NCBI GenBank assembly: GCA_964401045.1
Contig: CAYNXB010000001.1
Span: 32,978-96,977 of the forward strand
DNA: 64,000 bases
Reading direction: 5' to 3'
From: CAYNXB01 sp964401045
GTDB lineage: Bacteria; Pseudomonadota; Alphaproteobacteria; Sphingomonadales; Sphingomonadaceae
The notes under the pieces were generated by a model. It searched no databases. It was not told where the DNA came from and was given only the letters and a program-made list of their open reading frames with translations. Every line of letters starts with the position of its first letter. Within the stretch, counting starts at the first letter, position 1. Position numbers and translations under genes: made by a program. Positions 43,341 to 52,157 of the stretch are shown here, piece by piece.

Positions 43341-43895
43341 ATGACGATTCTCTCCGATCGATGGATCAGGAACGAAGCGCGCCACAGCGGCATGATAGAG
43401 CCGTTCGTCGAGCGCCAGCAGCGCGACGGCTGCATCTCCTACGGCCTGTCGTCGTATGGTTATGACGCGCGCGTGGCGGACGATTTCAAGATATTCACCA
43501 ACGTCGATAACGCGGTGGTCGACCCGAAGAATTTCTCCGCCACCAGCTTCGTCGATCGCAAGACCGACGTGTGCGTGATCCCGCCCAACAGCTTCGTGCT
43601 CGCGCGCACGATCGAATACTTCCGCATTCCGCGCGACGTGCTGGTGATCTGCCTCGGCAAGAGCACCTACGCCCGCTGCGGGATCATCGTGAACGTGACT
43701 CCGCTCGAGCCCGAGTGGGAAGGCCACGTCACGCTCGAGTTCTCGAATACCACGCCGCTGCCCGCCAAGATCTACGCCAACGAGGGCGCGTGCCAGTTCC
43801 TGTTCCTGAAGGGAAATGAGGCGCCCGAGGTCAGCTATGCCGACCGCGCGGGCAAATATATGGGCCAGCGAGGGGTGACCCTACCCAAGCTCTGA
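43341..43895 (+). CDS. dcd: dCTP deaminase
   Basis: 184 residues, full length. Converts dCTP to dUTP in pyrimidine deoxynucleotide synthesis. Seen: L-S-S-Y-G-Y-D-A-R-V near 34-43, the active-site stretch S-T-Y-A-R-C-G, T-P-L-E-P-E-W-E-G with catalytic Glu, and the end K-Y-M-G-Q-R-G-V. Homotrimeric trimer-dUTPase fold. The start is ATG 43341 with no strong ribosome site. Confidence 0.97.
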   Translation: MTILSDRWIRNEARHSGMIEPFVERQQRDGCISYGLSSYGYDARVADDFKIFTNVDNAVVDPKNFSATSFVDRKTDVCVIPPNSFVLARTIEYFRIPRDVLVICLGKSTYARCGIIVNVTPLEPEWEGHVTLEFSNTTPLPAKIYANEGACQFLFLKGNEAPEVSYADRAGKYMGQRGVTLPKL

Positions 43896-43966
43896 TCCGG
43901 AACCTTCGTCTCACCCCCGCCGTTGGCAGATCGGCGCACTGAGCGTCGCCTGGGGGAGAACGAGCC

Positions 43967-44428
43967 ATGTCCACCATTGCCGCCGTGATCGGCCGCGTGT
44001 TCCTTGCGGTGATTTTCATCCTTTCGGGCGTCCAGAAGCTGATGGACCCCGGCCCTGCCGCGCAGATGCTGGCGTCGACCAACCTTCCGGCGAACCTCGC
44101 GCTTCCGACCGGCGCGTTCGAGCTGATCGCCGGACTGCTGCTTGCTGTCGGCCTGATGACCCGGCTGGTTGCGATCCTGCTTGCCGGCTTTTGCCTGCTG
44201 ACGATCTTCTTCTTCCACAACCAGATCGCCGATCCGATGCAGGCGACCAACGCGCTCAAGAACCTCGGCATGGCCGGCGGCCTGCTGGCAGTGTTCGCCT
44301 ACGGACAGGTGCGCGGCACGCTCGACGCGGTGCGCGAGGAGCGCAGGCGGCAGCGGGCCGAAATCGCCCAGGCTCATTCCGACGGGGTGGCGGAGGGTGC
44401 GCTCCGTGCGAACAAGCCGATTGCTTAG
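43967..44428 (+). CDS. DoxX-family membrane protein
   Basis: 153 residues with four hydrophobic helices (about 5-25, 45-65, 70-88, 102-118) and DoxX landmarks R-V-F-L-A-V-I-F-I-L-S-G-V-Q-K followed by F-E-L-I-A-G-L-L-L. The C-terminal 30 residues are charged and cytoplasmic. DoxX proteins appear in thiosulfate and redox membrane contexts, but most members lack an assigned reaction. GGGGGAGA precedes the ATG. Convergent with the TonB receptor, with 9 bases between the stops. Confidence 0.9.
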   Translation: MSTIAAVIGRVFLAVIFILSGVQKLMDPGPAAQMLASTNLPANLALPTGAFELIAGLLLAVGLMTRLVAILLAGFCLLTIFFFHNQIADPMQATNALKNLGMAGGLLAVFAYGQVRGTLDAVREERRRQRAEIAQAHSDGVAEGALRANKPIA

Positions 44429-44437
44429 GCCGATCGC

Positions 44438-46459
44438 CTAGAACGTCGCCAGCTTGACCATGAAGCGGACGTTGCGTCCGGGCATGATGACTTCGTCCTT
44501 GTTGAGCGCGGCGGCGTTGCGCTGCACGTCATTGGTCAGGTTCTGCCCGACGATCGCGAACTCGATACCCGGATGGTCGCGGAACGGCCGCCACGCCACT
44601 TGGGCGGAGAGCGAATTGTAGCCCTCGGTTGGCGTGTCGAAGGCGCCGAACCTGTCCTGCGTGCCCGAATGGATCAGCGTGGCGCCCGCGTCGAACGCGT
44701 CGCTGGTCCATTCGACGCCACCGCCGATGCGATAGGGCGGGATGCGCGGCACGTTGCTGCCATCGTCGAACGTGGCGCGGGTATAGTCGCCAAGCACGCT
44801 CGCTTCGAGCGTTCCGTCCGCCGAATCGATCAGGGCGTAGCTCGCCTGGCCCTCGATGCCGCGGAAATGAGCGCCCTGCTGGCGGTAGAACAGCTCGCGC
44901 ATGTCGCCATCGGGATCGGCGGTGCAGATGCCATCCTCGTCGCAGGTGCGGCCGGTGAGGTCACCGTAGATGTAGTTGTCGAACCAGCTGGAGTAGATGC
45001 TGCCCTCGAATTTGAACCCACCTGAGTTGACGCGCAGCGTTGCCTCCAGCGACTTGGCGCGCTCGATCGTCAGATCGGGATCGCCGAACTCGAACGTCCC
45101 GGGCCCGTCGTGGGGCCCGCGCGCGAACAGCTCGGTGATCCCCGGCGCGCGGCCGGTGGTCGAAGCGGTCGCGCCCAGCTTCACTGCATCGCTCAGCTCG
45201 TAGAGTACGCCGATCGCGCCGCTCACCGGGGTGAAGGAGCGGTCGGTAGGGACATCGGAAGCCGGCGTGCCGCTCATGGATACGCGTTCGACGCGCCCGC
45301 TCGCTTCCAGATGCAGCCGCGTGACCGGCTCCGCATCCACGAACAGGTAGCCGGCCGCGTTTTCGCTCTCTGTCGGGAACAGGTAGCTGCTCGCTTCGCC
45401 GAGCGCCGAGAAATCGCGGTGCCCGTATTCGAAGCCGACCGCGGATTGTGCGATGGGGCCGATCGGATTGAGCAGCAGCTCGGCGCGGCCGTTCCATTCC
45501 TTGTTCTTGAAGGTCGCGGCGGCTTCGCCGTCCTCGATTTCCGAATGCTCGTAATCGGCGTAGCTGCCGTCGAGCGTGAAGGCTTTCAGGAGCCCTGTTC
45601 CGAGTGCGAACGACGAGCGCGTGACCACCTTCGTCTGCGTCATGTCGATATAGCTTTCCTCGGCGGGAATGCCGTATTTCGCATCGTATTGCTCGATCGC
45701 CGCACCGACGTGGCTGTCATTGCCCGAACCGAAGAAATACGAACCGCCGAGCGATTCGCCGTGACCGCGGAACCAGCTGTTGCCCTGCTTGCCGAGCGGG
45801 GTGTCGTAGTCGCCGGTATCGCGCACGAATCCGTCTGCGTGGATAGCGAACTGGCCCAGCGCGGCATCGACGAGGCCCGAGCCCTGCCATGCATCGTCGA
45901 CCGTGCCGTAGCTGCCGGTAAGCTCACCGGCGATCGGTGCGTTGAACAGCGTCATCGGCACGCGGTCGTTGATGGCGTTGACCACGCCGCCGATCGCCTG
46001 GCTGCCGTAGCGCAGCGTGCCGGCACCCCGCACCACCTCGATCCGGCGCGCGGCAAGCGGGTCGATCGGCACGCCGTGATCGGGGCCGACGTCCGACACG
46101 TCGGAAACGCTGGTGCCGTTTTCGAGGATTCGCACGCGTTGCGCGTCCATGCCGCGGATGATCGGCCGGCTGGCGCCCGAGGCAAATCCGGTGCCGGACA
46201 CGCCGGGCACTTTCGCCAGCGCGTCGGCTATGTTGGCCCCGCCGGCTTTGCGAATGTCGTCGCTGTCGACCACCGCGGTGATCGCGGGCGTCTCGTCCAT
46301 CGCGTGCGCCAGAGGCGAGGCGGTGACGACGATCACCTGATCGGGCTGGTCCGGTCCGGGGGCGGCCTCCTCCGCCTGGGCGGGTTGGGCGAGCAGCACC
46401 GCAGCGAGTGCGAGCGGAAGGGCGGTCGCCCTGCGAGCGAATCGATCATGATATAACAT
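44438..46459 (-). CDS. ZnuD-like TonB-dependent receptor
   Basis: 673 residues: signal peptide (cleavage near A-Q-A-E), a plug domain with V-I-V-V-T-A-S-P-L (TonB-box region) and S-R-P-I-I-R-G-M-D-A-Q-R-V-R-I-L-E-N-G, P-D-H-G-V, then R-Y-G-S-Q-A-I-G-G-V-V-N; a 22-strand barrel ends in the terminal Phe expected for barrel assembly. The R-P-I-I-R-G and P-D-H segments are typical of the zinc receptor ZnuD. A Zur-like sequence lies across the start codon. Zinc as the substrate is inferred from these two facts; no znuABC is in the window. Confidence 0.92.
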   Translation of the reverse strand: MLYHDRFARRATALPLALAAVLLAQPAQAEEAAPGPDQPDQVIVVTASPLAHAMDETPAITAVVDSDDIRKAGGANIADALAKVPGVSGTGFASGASRPIIRGMDAQRVRILENGTSVSDVSDVGPDHGVPIDPLAARRIEVVRGAGTLRYGSQAIGGVVNAINDRVPMTLFNAPIAGELTGSYGTVDDAWQGSGLVDAALGQFAIHADGFVRDTGDYDTPLGKQGNSWFRGHGESLGGSYFFGSGNDSHVGAAIEQYDAKYGIPAEESYIDMTQTKVVTRSSFALGTGLLKAFTLDGSYADYEHSEIEDGEAAATFKNKEWNGRAELLLNPIGPIAQSAVGFEYGHRDFSALGEASSYLFPTESENAAGYLFVDAEPVTRLHLEASGRVERVSMSGTPASDVPTDRSFTPVSGAIGVLYELSDAVKLGATASTTGRAPGITELFARGPHDGPGTFEFGDPDLTIERAKSLEATLRVNSGGFKFEGSIYSSWFDNYIYGDLTGRTCDEDGICTADPDGDMRELFYRQQGAHFRGIEGQASYALIDSADGTLEASVLGDYTRATFDDGSNVPRIPPYRIGGGVEWTSDAFDAGATLIHSGTQDRFGAFDTPTEGYNSLSAQVAWRPFRDHPGIEFAIVGQNLTNDVQRNAAALNKDEVIMPGRNVRFMVKLATF

Positions 46460-46462
46460 ATC
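46444..46462. promoter_or_regulatory. Zur-like box overlapping the TonB receptor start codon
   Basis: The plus-strand sequence at 46452-46462 is TATAACATATC, and the other arm at 46444-46450 reads GATCATG. Together they resemble the ATGTTATA/TATAACAT palindrome recognised by zinc regulators of the Fur family; one half looks perfect and the other imperfect. The minus-strand ATG at 46459 falls inside it, so a bound repressor would block the start of the gene directly. Confidence 0.5.
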
Positions 46463-46688
46463 GCGCCGATAGCGGGAGATTGCGGAGCGTCAACTCCGGG
46501 TTGCAACTTGCCGGTGAGGCGAGCCGACAGCGCGACGAGTTGATCGGTGGGCCATTTCCGCGATAGGAGAAGGGAGCGGCCCCGCTTGTCCCTGCGGCGA
46601 AGCAACCTATCTGAAGGCGCCGCATTGGCTGTATCGCGTCGTCGCGTGTTACAGTATTGGCGGCGCGGATCGAAACTTCTGGAATGTC

Positions 46689-47861
46689 ATGGCGATCACC
46701 GCCAACCGTAGGACGCAAGGATTGCTTGAGGGCGTGAACATCCGGGCGCCGCATGCCGGCGGCGTCGCCGATACCGTTCGCGGAGACGATTCGGCGCGCG
46801 CGATGATCGCGGTCATTTCCAATCCGCTGTCCGATGGCAACAAGGTGCATCGCGGACGCGTGCGCCGGTTCTGCGCCACGCGGCCGGAGGTTATGCATTT
46901 CGAGATCGTCGAACCGGGCGATCTCGAGGCGGCGCTCGACACCATCGCCGCATCAGACTTCCGCGCCATCGCCATCAACGGCGGCGACGGTACCGTGCAG
47001 GGCGTGCTCACCCGGCTGTTCGGCGAGGATTCGCCGACGCGCGCGGTGCCGCCGATCGCCGTGCTGCCCTCGGGACGGACCAACCTGATCGCTAAGGATC
47101 TGGGCGCGACCGGCGATCCGATAGTCGCGCTCGAACGGCTGATCGCGCTCACCACGCACGATTTGCGCGGCCACCTCGTCAAGCGCCAACTGATCGCGCT
47201 CGACAGCGGCCGCGGTGCGCCGGTCATGGGCATGTTCTTTGCAGCCGGGGCTCTGGCGGACATGCTCCTTTACTGTCGCCACAAGCTCTACCCGCTCAAG
47301 ATGCCCAACTGGCTCGCGCACCTGCTCACAGTAATCGCCGGGCTGGTTTCGGTCCTGACCAACAGCACTTCGCGCTTGCTCCCGCCGATGCCGCGTGAGG
47401 CAAGCGTGACGATCGGCGGAAGCAGCCTTCACGGGCGATTCCAGGTGCTGATGGTGAGCACGCTCCAGGCGCTGGTGCTCACCGGGCGGCTGTCCCCGCC
47501 GCGCGACGGCACCCTCGGCCTGGTGGCGATGGAGCGGCGGCGCTCAACCGTGTTCCGCTCCGTATTCGCCGGATTCGTTGGCAAGGTCGGCAACAAGCCG
47601 ATCCCGGGCCTGCATTTCGAGGCGGGCGCGGACATTCGCCTCGGTTCCGAGCTGGCCGATGCGATCATGGACGGCGAATCGTTCCATGCCGCGCCCGGCC
47701 ACGGCATTCACCTGCGCAGCGGCCCCAGCGTGCGTTTCGTCGATCTCACGTCCAGTGCGCAGGCGCAGGCGAAGGCGGGTGATGAAGCCACTTTCTCGAG
47801 CGCGCCGGCGGGGCGGCTTGCCACGCTCTCGCCCTTGTGGAATTCGCATTCCCGCCCATAA
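46689..47861 (+). CDS. Diacylglycerol-kinase-family lipid kinase
   Basis: 390 residues. The catalytic domain begins near residue 38 (I-A-V-I-S-N-P-L-S) and has the nucleotide-binding G-G-D-G-T (about 98-102) and P-S-G-R-T-N, the N-x-x-A-x-D-L-like segment of the DGK/sphingosine-kinase family, with a beta-sandwich C-terminal domain. It would phosphorylate a lipid such as diacylglycerol at the inner face of the membrane. P-S-G-R-T replaces the more usual P-x-G-T-x-N. The N-terminal 35 residues are extra and could reflect a start too far upstream. First gene of a three-gene unit. Confidence 0.88.
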   Translation: MAITANRRTQGLLEGVNIRAPHAGGVADTVRGDDSARAMIAVISNPLSDGNKVHRGRVRRFCATRPEVMHFEIVEPGDLEAALDTIAASDFRAIAINGGDGTVQGVLTRLFGEDSPTRAVPPIAVLPSGRTNLIAKDLGATGDPIVALERLIALTTHDLRGHLVKRQLIALDSGRGAPVMGMFFAAGALADMLLYCRHKLYPLKMPNWLAHLLTVIAGLVSVLTNSTSRLLPPMPREASVTIGGSSLHGRFQVLMVSTLQALVLTGRLSPPRDGTLGLVAMERRRSTVFRSVFAGFVGKVGNKPIPGLHFEAGADIRLGSELADAIMDGESFHAAPGHGIHLRSGPSVRFVDLTSSAQAQAKAGDEATFSSAPAGRLATLSPLWNSHSRP

Positions 47862-47869
47862 GGGGCCGC

Positions 47870-48751
47870 ATGGCGACCAAGTCCCGCGTCGAAGCCCTGG
47901 TGCGGAGCGAATTGCTCGAGCCAACGGACGCGCGCGCCGCCCGTTTCGCGGAGGCGATCGCGGCGTGCCACGGCGATGCGGCGCGGGTCGTGCTGTTCTA
48001 TGGTTCGTGCCTGCGCGAGAGCCGGCTCGACGGGCTGATGCTCGATTTCTACCTGATCGTGTCCGACTATCGCGCGGCCTACGGCCGCGGCTGGTACGCC
48101 TTTGCCAACCGCATCCTTCCGCCCAATGTGTTTCCCTTCCAGCATGACGGGCTGGCGGCAAAATACGCGGTGCTGAGCGAGGCGGACTTTCACGCGCGCT
48201 GCGGGCCGGAGGCGGGTGACGTCTCGGTCTGGGCCCGCTTCGCCCAGCCGGCGCGGATTGCGTGGGCGGCGGATGCGACCGCGCGCGAGGCTGCGATTGC
48301 CGCCGTCACCCGTGCGGCGCCGACGCTGCTCGCTTATGCACGCGGCGTGGCGCCGGAGGCCGAACCGCTGGCGCTGTGGCGCGAAGGCTTCGCCCGCACA
48401 TATGCCAGCGAACTGCGCGCCGAGCGCGATGACCGCCCGGCGAAGATCGTGGCGCAGGACCCGGCGCGCTATCGCGCGTTCGCCGAAGCCGCGCTGGCAG
48501 ACGGGCTGCCGGCACTGCCGCGTGAGCCTGCCGCCGCCTGGCGACGGTTCGCCCGGCGCGGCAAACGGCTGAGCGTGCTGCGGCTGGCGAAGGCGCTTAC
48601 CACCTTCAGCGGGGGCGCAGATTATCTGGTGTGGAAGATCAACCGCCACGCCGACACCCGGATCGAGCTCAAGCCGTGGCAGCGCAAGTGGCCGCTTGCC
48701 GGCTCGCTGGTGCTGCTGCCGCGTCTCCTGCGTCAGGGAGCAGTCCGCTGA
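47870..48751 (+). CDS. Nucleotidyltransferase-like protein (possible CDP-DAG synthase-like)
   Basis: 293 residues. Y-G-S-C-L-R followed 8 residues later by L-D-F-Y-L-I-V-S-D-Y resembles the G-S-x and D-x-D/E motif of nucleotidyltransferase folds, as in Tam41-type phosphatidate cytidylyltransferases. The rest is unlike classical CdsA, which is a polytopic membrane protein; this one is soluble. It starts 8 bases after the lipid kinase, which would make phosphatidic acid, so a cytidylyltransferase using it is plausible. That is inference; the only direct evidence is the short motif. Confidence 0.6.
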   Translation: MATKSRVEALVRSELLEPTDARAARFAEAIAACHGDAARVVLFYGSCLRESRLDGLMLDFYLIVSDYRAAYGRGWYAFANRILPPNVFPFQHDGLAAKYAVLSEADFHARCGPEAGDVSVWARFAQPARIAWAADATAREAAIAAVTRAAPTLLAYARGVAPEAEPLALWREGFARTYASELRAERDDRPAKIVAQDPARYRAFAEAALADGLPALPREPAAAWRRFARRGKRLSVLRLAKALTTFSGGADYLVWKINRHADTRIELKPWQRKWPLAGSLVLLPRLLRQGAVR

Positions 48752-48768
48752 GCGATCCCGCAGGCACA

Positions 48769-50289
48769 GTGCAGCCCTCGTCGATTTCGACCAGCGAAGT
48801 CGCGCGGGGGGCGGGCTTGGCGGCCATGGCGCGCCTCAGCATAGCGATCGAGGCGCTCGCGCAACCGTGGTATATCTGGCTGTTCGGCCTATCGACCTAC
48901 GGGCTCTACGTCGTGCTGTGGGGCTCGGTAAACTTCATCTCGAACTTCCTCGACCTGTCGATGACCGCGGCGCTCCAGCGCGAGGTGCCGCGCCAGGACA
49001 ACGAGGCACGCGCCCACGCTGCGGTGCGCTTCGCGCTTATGGTTTCGGTAGGCCTGACCTCGGCGGCGGCGCTGGGCATCTCGCTCAACGCGGAGTGGAT
49101 CTCCCAGTTCGTCTCCGCCTCACCCGAGGATGCAGCGCAACTCCCCCACGCGATCGCGATCTTCGCCTGGGCGCTACCGCTTTGGACGTTCGTCGAGGTA
49201 TCGACATCGGCCGCGCGGGCGCGGCGCGCGTTCGGCCCCGAGATTCGCCTGCGGGTGTTCTGGGAGCAGGTGGTGCGGATCGTCGCCGCCGGGCTGACGT
49301 TCAGCATCGGCTTCACCACCGACGGCATCCTGATCGCGCATCTGGTGTCGCTGTCGCTGACTTCGATCCTCTCGCTGCGGCTGCTGCGCCGTTACTACGA
49401 TCTCAAGCTGGTCCTGAGCGCGCCGATCGACCGCAAGCTGGCGCGCACGATGATGCTGAGCGGCCTCGCCCTGCTCCCTTCGGCGATGTCGACGCGTGCG
49501 CTGATCGATGCGCCGCCGGTGCTGCTGAACCTGATGCTGCCCGGCGCGGCGGGTGCGCGCGCCGCGGGTCTGTTCGAGATCGGCCGCAAGCTCGCCACCG
49601 TGCCGCAAGTCGTGCGCCAGGCGTTCCAGTACGTGCTCGCGCCGCTCACCTCGGCGCAAGTGCGGGCGGACCGCACGCGCATCGCGCAGCTCTATACGTT
49701 CGCCAGCCGCATCTCGACCGCGCTGGTCCTGCCGCTTTCGGGGCTGATGATCTTCGCGTCGCGCGACATCATCAGCATCTACCGCAAGGAAGCGCTGCCG
49801 GCGGTGCCGATCCTGGCTCTGCTCGCCACCGGGCGCGCCGTCGAATCGATCGTGGGCCCGGCGAGCTCGATCATCGAGATGGCCGGGCATCGGCTGCTGC
49901 CGCTGATCAACGGTGCGGTGGCAGTAGCGCTGTGGGCGGTCCTTGCCGCCTGGCTGGTGCCGACCGATGGCGCGTGGGGCATGGCGATTGCTGTGGCCAT
50001 CGCGTCGGCCGTGCCGACTTACCTCGCGGTTATCCAGCTTCGCGCCAGCGACGGGGTGTCGCCGTTCGACAAATGGGTCGTGCGCGGCATCGCGATCGCG
50101 CTCGTCGGCCTCGCGGCGATGTCGCTCGCCGAATTCCTGTTCAATGGCCCGGTGCGCTTCGTCACGCTGGTGATCATGTGGCTGGCGACCAGCTGGGTCG
50201 CGATGCGCTACGGCCTGCCGCTGGAAGACCGGATCGGCCTGGGCAAGTTCTCGCGCACGCTGCGCCTCGACGGAGCCAAGCCTGGTTAG
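48769..50289 (+). CDS. Wzx/MOP-type polysaccharide flippase
   Basis: 506 residues with about 12 to 14 hydrophobic helices and the oligosaccharide-flippase layout, including V-A-R-G-A-G-L-A near the start and long helices through residue 480. It moves lipid-linked glycans across the inner membrane. I use GTG 48769 because the family start V-A-R-G-A-G lies just inside it; ATG 48826 would cut this segment off. Third gene of the unit with the lipid kinase and the nucleotidyltransferase-like protein. A MurJ role is unlikely. Confidence 0.88.
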   Translation: MQPSSISTSEVARGAGLAAMARLSIAIEALAQPWYIWLFGLSTYGLYVVLWGSVNFISNFLDLSMTAALQREVPRQDNEARAHAAVRFALMVSVGLTSAAALGISLNAEWISQFVSASPEDAAQLPHAIAIFAWALPLWTFVEVSTSAARARRAFGPEIRLRVFWEQVVRIVAAGLTFSIGFTTDGILIAHLVSLSLTSILSLRLLRRYYDLKLVLSAPIDRKLARTMMLSGLALLPSAMSTRALIDAPPVLLNLMLPGAAGARAAGLFEIGRKLATVPQVVRQAFQYVLAPLTSAQVRADRTRIAQLYTFASRISTALVLPLSGLMIFASRDIISIYRKEALPAVPILALLATGRAVESIVGPASSIIEMAGHRLLPLINGAVAVALWAVLAAWLVPTDGAWGMAIAVAIASAVPTYLAVIQLRASDGVSPFDKWVVRGIAIALVGLAAMSLAEFLFNGPVRFVTLVIMWLATSWVAMRYGLPLEDRIGLGKFSRTLRLDGAKPG

Positions 50290-51017
50290 AGCCGCGGGGG
50301 CGGTGCGTTCTTGCGGGCTTCGGCCACGACCGGCTTCCCGGTCACCGGGTGCGAATAGTGAAAATCGACCAGCGTGGTTTCGGGCCACGAGGGATGCGCG
50401 CCCTGATTGATTTCGTCAGGCCCATTGGGATCGTCGGGGAAGGCCTGGGTCAGGAATGGCGAGGGGATCGGCTTGGCCGCGGCCCAGCCCATTTCATAAT
50501 CGACCTGGGTGAACAGGTGATAGGCGTGCCGGGCGATCTTCCACACGCCGCCCTCCAGCACATAGCTGTTCTCGTACACCCCGTGTTCCCACCACTGGCG
50601 CGGCAGGCGCTTGTTCGGATCGGGCTTGGAATCGTGTTGCGCACCCATCAGCGTGCAGCGCCAGCGGCCCTTCGCACTCTTGCGGTCGTCCGCGATCGAG
50701 ATCACGTCCTGCGATGGCCAGTGCTCGCACATCACGCCGTAGGCGGGGCCATTGACCCCATGGGTGAAGCTGTTGCGCAAGCGTCCGCAATAGAGCCGCC
50801 GGATGCTCTCTTGCCCGCGCCAGATGCCGCCCATGAAGTGCAGCTCGCCGTCGCTGGCGAAGCACTCGACCGCCTCGTCGTAGAGGCCCTTGTCCATATA
50901 GTAGCAGTAGGAACGCTGCAGCCGCAGGATAGCCTGCCGGTCCTGCTCGAGGCCGATCTCGTCCTGCAGCGTGGCGATCGCCGCTTCGGCGGCGGCAAGG
51001 CGGGCGTCGATGCTCAT
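50286..51017 (-). CDS. SnoaL/NTF2-like protein
   Basis: 243 residues. The segment R-Q-A-I-L-R-L-Q-R-S-Y-C-Y-Y-M-D-K-G-L-Y-D followed by C-F-A-S-D-G-E-L is the start of NTF2-like proteins of the SnoaL_4 type, found beside dehydrogenases for aromatic or steroid-like compounds. A 100-residue extension follows the cone fold. Its ATG overlaps the stop of the SDR upstream (ATGA), so they are coupled. Convergent with the flippase gene and overlapping its end by 4 bases. Confidence 0.82.
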   Translation of the reverse strand: MSIDARLAAAEAAIATLQDEIGLEQDRQAILRLQRSYCYYMDKGLYDEAVECFASDGELHFMGGIWRGQESIRRLYCGRLRNSFTHGVNGPAYGVMCEHWPSQDVISIADDRKSAKGRWRCTLMGAQHDSKPDPNKRLPRQWWEHGVYENSYVLEGGVWKIARHAYHLFTQVDYEMGWAAAKPIPSPFLTQAFPDDPNGPDEINQGAHPSWPETTLVDFHYSHPVTGKPVVAEARKNAPPPRL

Positions 51018-51817
51018 TGGGCGGCTTCCTTCGTCTTCAGCGCTTCATCCAGATCATCCGGCAGCTCGTAGTAGTTGCCCGACAGGGCGTCGTACCGGCC
51101 CGAAGCGAGATCGAGGCAGCGCTGGGCGCAGCGCGCGAGATCGGACTGCTCGGCCGGATCGTGATTGGCCTTGCGCAGCCTCTCGACGAACCCGCCGAGG
51201 TGCTTCTGCGCGTCCGCGCTCTCCATCGTCGAGCGGGCGAGTTCGGTGAAGGCGAACCCGGGGTCGATCGCGAACACCGCCACGCCGGTGCCTTCGAGCT
51301 CCGCCGCTGCTTCCGCGACGACGCGGTTCTGGGCGATCTTGCCAGTGCAATAGGCCGAGAGATTCGGCGCGACCATGCGGCTGGCGAGCGCCGAGACGCA
51401 GATCGCGTGCCCGCGCCCGCGTTCGATCATTCCGGGCAGCAGGCGATGAAGCAGCAGCATCGGCGCGCGGATGTGCACACCCTGCGCCTGCCACCATTCG
51501 TCGGGATCGACTTCCCAGATCGGCCCGAAGGGTCCGGGCACGCCAGCGTTCGAGACCAGCAAATCTACTGGCCCGAGCCCGGCTTCGACCGTGCTCGCCA
51601 GATCGCCCACCGATCTGGGATCGGTAACGTCACCCGCCACCGCCAGCGCTTCACCCCCCGCCGTGCGGATCGCCTCCGCCACCGCATCGAGTTGCCCTTG
51701 CGAGCGCGACACCACGGCGACCTTTGCGCCCTCGGCTGCGAAGCGCTCGGCGATCGCGCGGCCGAACCCGCGCCCGGCGCCTGTCACCAGCGCCACTCGT
51801 CCTGTGAGAATACCCAT
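51014..51817 (-). CDS. SDR-family oxidoreductase
   Basis: 267 residues. T-G-A-G-R-G-F-G cofactor motif, S-R-S after strand 2 (NADP preference), S-N-A-G, S-A-L-A-S with the catalytic Ser and Y-C-T-G-K with Tyr and Lys. The frame is open upstream to 51934, but that stretch runs into the tRNA gene, so ATG 51817 is used. It shares an operon with the SnoaL-like gene; such pairs often catabolise cyclic ketones or aromatic acids, which is inference. Confidence 0.92.
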   Translation of the reverse strand: MGILTGRVALVTGAGRGFGRAIAERFAAEGAKVAVVSRSQGQLDAVAEAIRTAGGEALAVAGDVTDPRSVGDLASTVEAGLGPVDLLVSNAGVPGPFGPIWEVDPDEWWQAQGVHIRAPMLLLHRLLPGMIERGRGHAICVSALASRMVAPNLSAYCTGKIAQNRVVAEAAAELEGTGVAVFAIDPGFAFTELARSTMESADAQKHLGGFVERLRKANHDPAEQSDLARCAQRCLDLASGRYDALSGNYYELPDDLDEALKTKEAAQ

Positions 51818-51889
51818 CGAACCATGCCTCCCCCTCCCTCGGGCTAATGCGTGGAGGGACGCCTGTCGAGGCATCGAAGACACGGAAAC

Positions 51890-51964
51890 TGGAGCGGGCG
51901 AAGGGATTCGAACCCTCGACCCCAACCTTGGCAAGGTTGTGCTCTACCCCTGAGCTACGCCCGC
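51890..51964 (-). tRNA. tRNA-Gly (anticodon GCC)
   Basis: Minus-strand cloverleaf of 75 bases including an encoded CCA. Acceptor GCGGGCG pairs with CGCCCGC; D-loop with TAGCTCAG-type start; anticodon stem AACC/GGTT around TTGCCAA, giving GCC; T-loop GGTTCGAATCC. The CCA is plus-strand TGG 51890-51892. Decodes GGC/GGU. Confidence 0.97.
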
Positions 51965-52157
51965 TCACCGGCGATCCCGGAAATGGCCGCAAGGCCCTCC
52001 GGTTGGGAGGCGCGCGACTAGCATTGGCTCCGCGGGGTCGCAAGGGGGAATCGCGGCCGATGCTGGCCGCCCGGGCGCGGCTGCGCTACGGGCTTTCAAA
52101 ATCGCGCCGAACACCCACATTGGCGCCGTCGAAACGCAAGCATAGGGGAGCTAGAGC

